Below are positions 9,666 to 10,544 of a stretch of 10,544 nucleotides of DNA, one piece after another. The stretch is taken from positions 1-10,544 of the forward strand of contig CAMLHU010000051.1 in the NCBI GenBank assembly GCA_946479825.1, in the 5' to 3' direction. Positions within the stretch are counted from its first letter, which is position 1, and each line of letters opens with the position of its first letter. This stretch comes from an uncultured Gemmatimonadota bacterium (GTDB taxonomy: Bacteria > Gemmatimonadota > Gemmatimonadetes > Gemmatimonadales > GWC2-71-9). The position numbers were made by a program, and so were the translations under genes. The notes under the pieces were generated by a model. The model had not been told where the DNA came from, made no database searches, and was given only the letters and a program-made list of their open reading frames with translations.

Positions 9666-10544
9666 TGCGCTCCGGCGGATTCCGCCGCCTCGTCGGCGCG
9701 GCGGTCGCGGAACTCGAGCGCCGACCGGTATTCCTGGACCAGCCGGTCCATCATCGCCTGGCGCCGGGCGTAGAGCCGCTTGAGCGGCCGCGCCGGGTGC
9801 CGGTTGAGCGCGTAGGCCGCGAGCAGCGGCAGCGCTACCGTGTTGTCCATATAGACCACCACGGTCCCCGGCAGCATGTCCGGGTCGATCTTGCCCCAGC
9901 TCACCGCCTCGGCGGGCGTGGCGCCGGAGAGCCCGCCGGTGTCGGGGCGGGCGTCGGTCATCTGCAGGAAGTAGTCGTGGCCTCGCTCATCGATGCCGAG
10001 GACCTCCTGGATCTGCGGCTCGGTCTGCAGCAGGAAGTTCTTGGGGCTCCCTCCGCCCACGATGAGCGCGCCGCTCTTGCCGCCGCTCCGCTTGGCCTCG
10101 AGCACGATGGCGGCGGTCTCGTTGACGTCGGCGCTCACGTCGAACCGGAGCTGGCTTCCCGCCAGCGCCTGCTCGGCCACGTTCATCCCGATGGAGCTGT
10201 CCCCGGGCGAGCTCGTGTAGATCGGCACGTCGAGCTCGTGGGCGGCGGCGAGCACCGACCGGCGGGTGAGGCCGAGCGCCTTCTCGCGCTCGCGCAGGTA
10301 GCCGCCGAGGAGGTAGTGGTACTCCGCGGTGCTCATCGCGCGCTGGAACTCGGGGCGCGCCGACACCTCGCGCACGAACGCGTCGGTCGAGAGCAGGACG
10401 TCGTAGTCGAAGAAGATGTCGTAGATCCGGACCACGCCGTGCTCACGGAGCTCCACGTCGTCGGCGTCGTGGCGCCCCCGGTGGAGCCGGAGGCCGAGGC
10501 CGAAGTGCGCGTCGTGGTAGAGGTTGGCGCCGGTGGAGATGATC
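9662..10544 (-). CDS. Deoxyhypusine synthase-like protein (possible homospermidine synthase), 5' end outside window
   Basis: C-terminal 293 residues of a deoxyhypusine synthase (DHS)-family enzyme, an NAD-dependent aminobutyl transferase. The visible part opens with 'STGANLYHD', then '[20 protein letters not shown]', typical of bacterial DHS-like proteins. 'GGGSPKNF' is the NAD-domain loop. 'EAVSWGK' holds the catalytic Lys (codon complement of 9890-9892; Lys329 in human DHS) with Trp327 and Glu323 equivalents, and '[11 protein letters not shown]' keeps the Asp342 equivalent. Human His288 corresponds to Asn here, and Asp313 and Asp316 to Thr and Leu. Bacteria lack eIF5A, so modification of eIF5A is not expected; bacterial relatives are thought to make homospermidine or related polyamines. 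About 50-80 N-terminal residues are missing. The stop overlaps the MFS start by 4 bases, so the two are translated together. Confidence 0.87.
   Translation of the reverse strand, partial: IISTGANLYHDAHFGLGLRLHRGRHDADDVELREHGVVRIYDIFFDYDVLLSTDAFVREVSARPEFQRAMSTAEYHYLLGGYLREREKALGLTRRSVLAAAHELDVPIYTSSPGDSSIGMNVAEQALAGSQLRFDVSADVNETAAIVLEAKRSGGKSGALIVGGGSPKNFLLQTEPQIQEVLGIDERGHDYFLQMTDARPDTGGLSGATPAEAVSWGKIDPDMLPGTVVVYMDNTVALPLLAAYALNRHPARPLKRLYARRQAMMDRLVQEYRSALEFRDRRADEAAESAGAH
9670..9673 (-). promoter_or_regulatory. Ribosome binding site for the TTG start of the MFS gene
   Basis: Reading the minus strand, GGAG stands four bases before the TTG that overlaps the stop of the DHS-like gene. It supports this unusual start codon over any later one, because the first membrane helix begins only about 16 residues on. 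Confidence 0.45.

Noticed and set aside
8112..9773. A 553-codon plus-strand frame opposite the MFS gene
   Set aside because: Translation is rich in Arg, His, Glu and Asp with no hydrophobic or domain pattern, as expected opposite a membrane protein gene in GC-rich DNA.

Overview
The window is very GC-rich, with G or C in most third codon positions, tightly packed genes, several GTG/TTG starts and few strong Shine-Dalgarno (SD) sites. Together with the family mix (a Bfd-like 2Fe-2S protein, a deoxyhypusine-synthase-like protein, a spinster-type MFS transporter, a GNAT enzyme of the 'GGDW' type), this suggests a free-living high-GC bacterium. Gemmatimonadota is my best guess, but this is an impression and not a proven assignment. 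No rRNA, tRNA, CRISPR array or insertion sequence was seen, and no gene-free stretch exceeds about 130 bases.

Left part (1-3378). A sodium:solute symporter runs off the left edge on the minus strand. It is divergent from a plus-strand pair: a GNAT acetyltransferase and, one base later, a secreted protein of unknown function. Two small genes follow: an 82-residue unknown and a 65-residue protein with the Bfd-type [2Fe-2S] cysteine pattern.

Centre (3418-8053). An orphan membrane-anchored GAF-type sensor histidine kinase is followed by the best understood part of the window, a copper-efflux operon copZ-copA-csoR. It is read from a near-consensus sigma70-type promoter (TTGACA, 17 bp, TAAAAT). 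C/G-tract elements typical of CsoR operators overlap its -35 and spacer. CopZ would carry Cu(I) to the exporting P1B-1 ATPase CopA. CsoR, encoded last and overlapping copA, would shut off the whole unit when copper is low.

Right part (8054-10544). The copper operon meets a convergent minus-strand pair at a long near-perfect inverted repeat built of 7-base units, which also encodes the last residues of the transporter. The pair is a deoxyhypusine synthase/homospermidine synthase-like enzyme (5' end outside the window), coupled by a 4-base overlap to a spinster-like MFS transporter. The enzyme keeps the catalytic lysine but has changed several substrate-site residues known from human DHS. The transporter appears to carry two extra membrane segments in its middle. 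This pair, the operator layout and the repeat hairpin are the points most worth following. I found no clearly unprecedented system.
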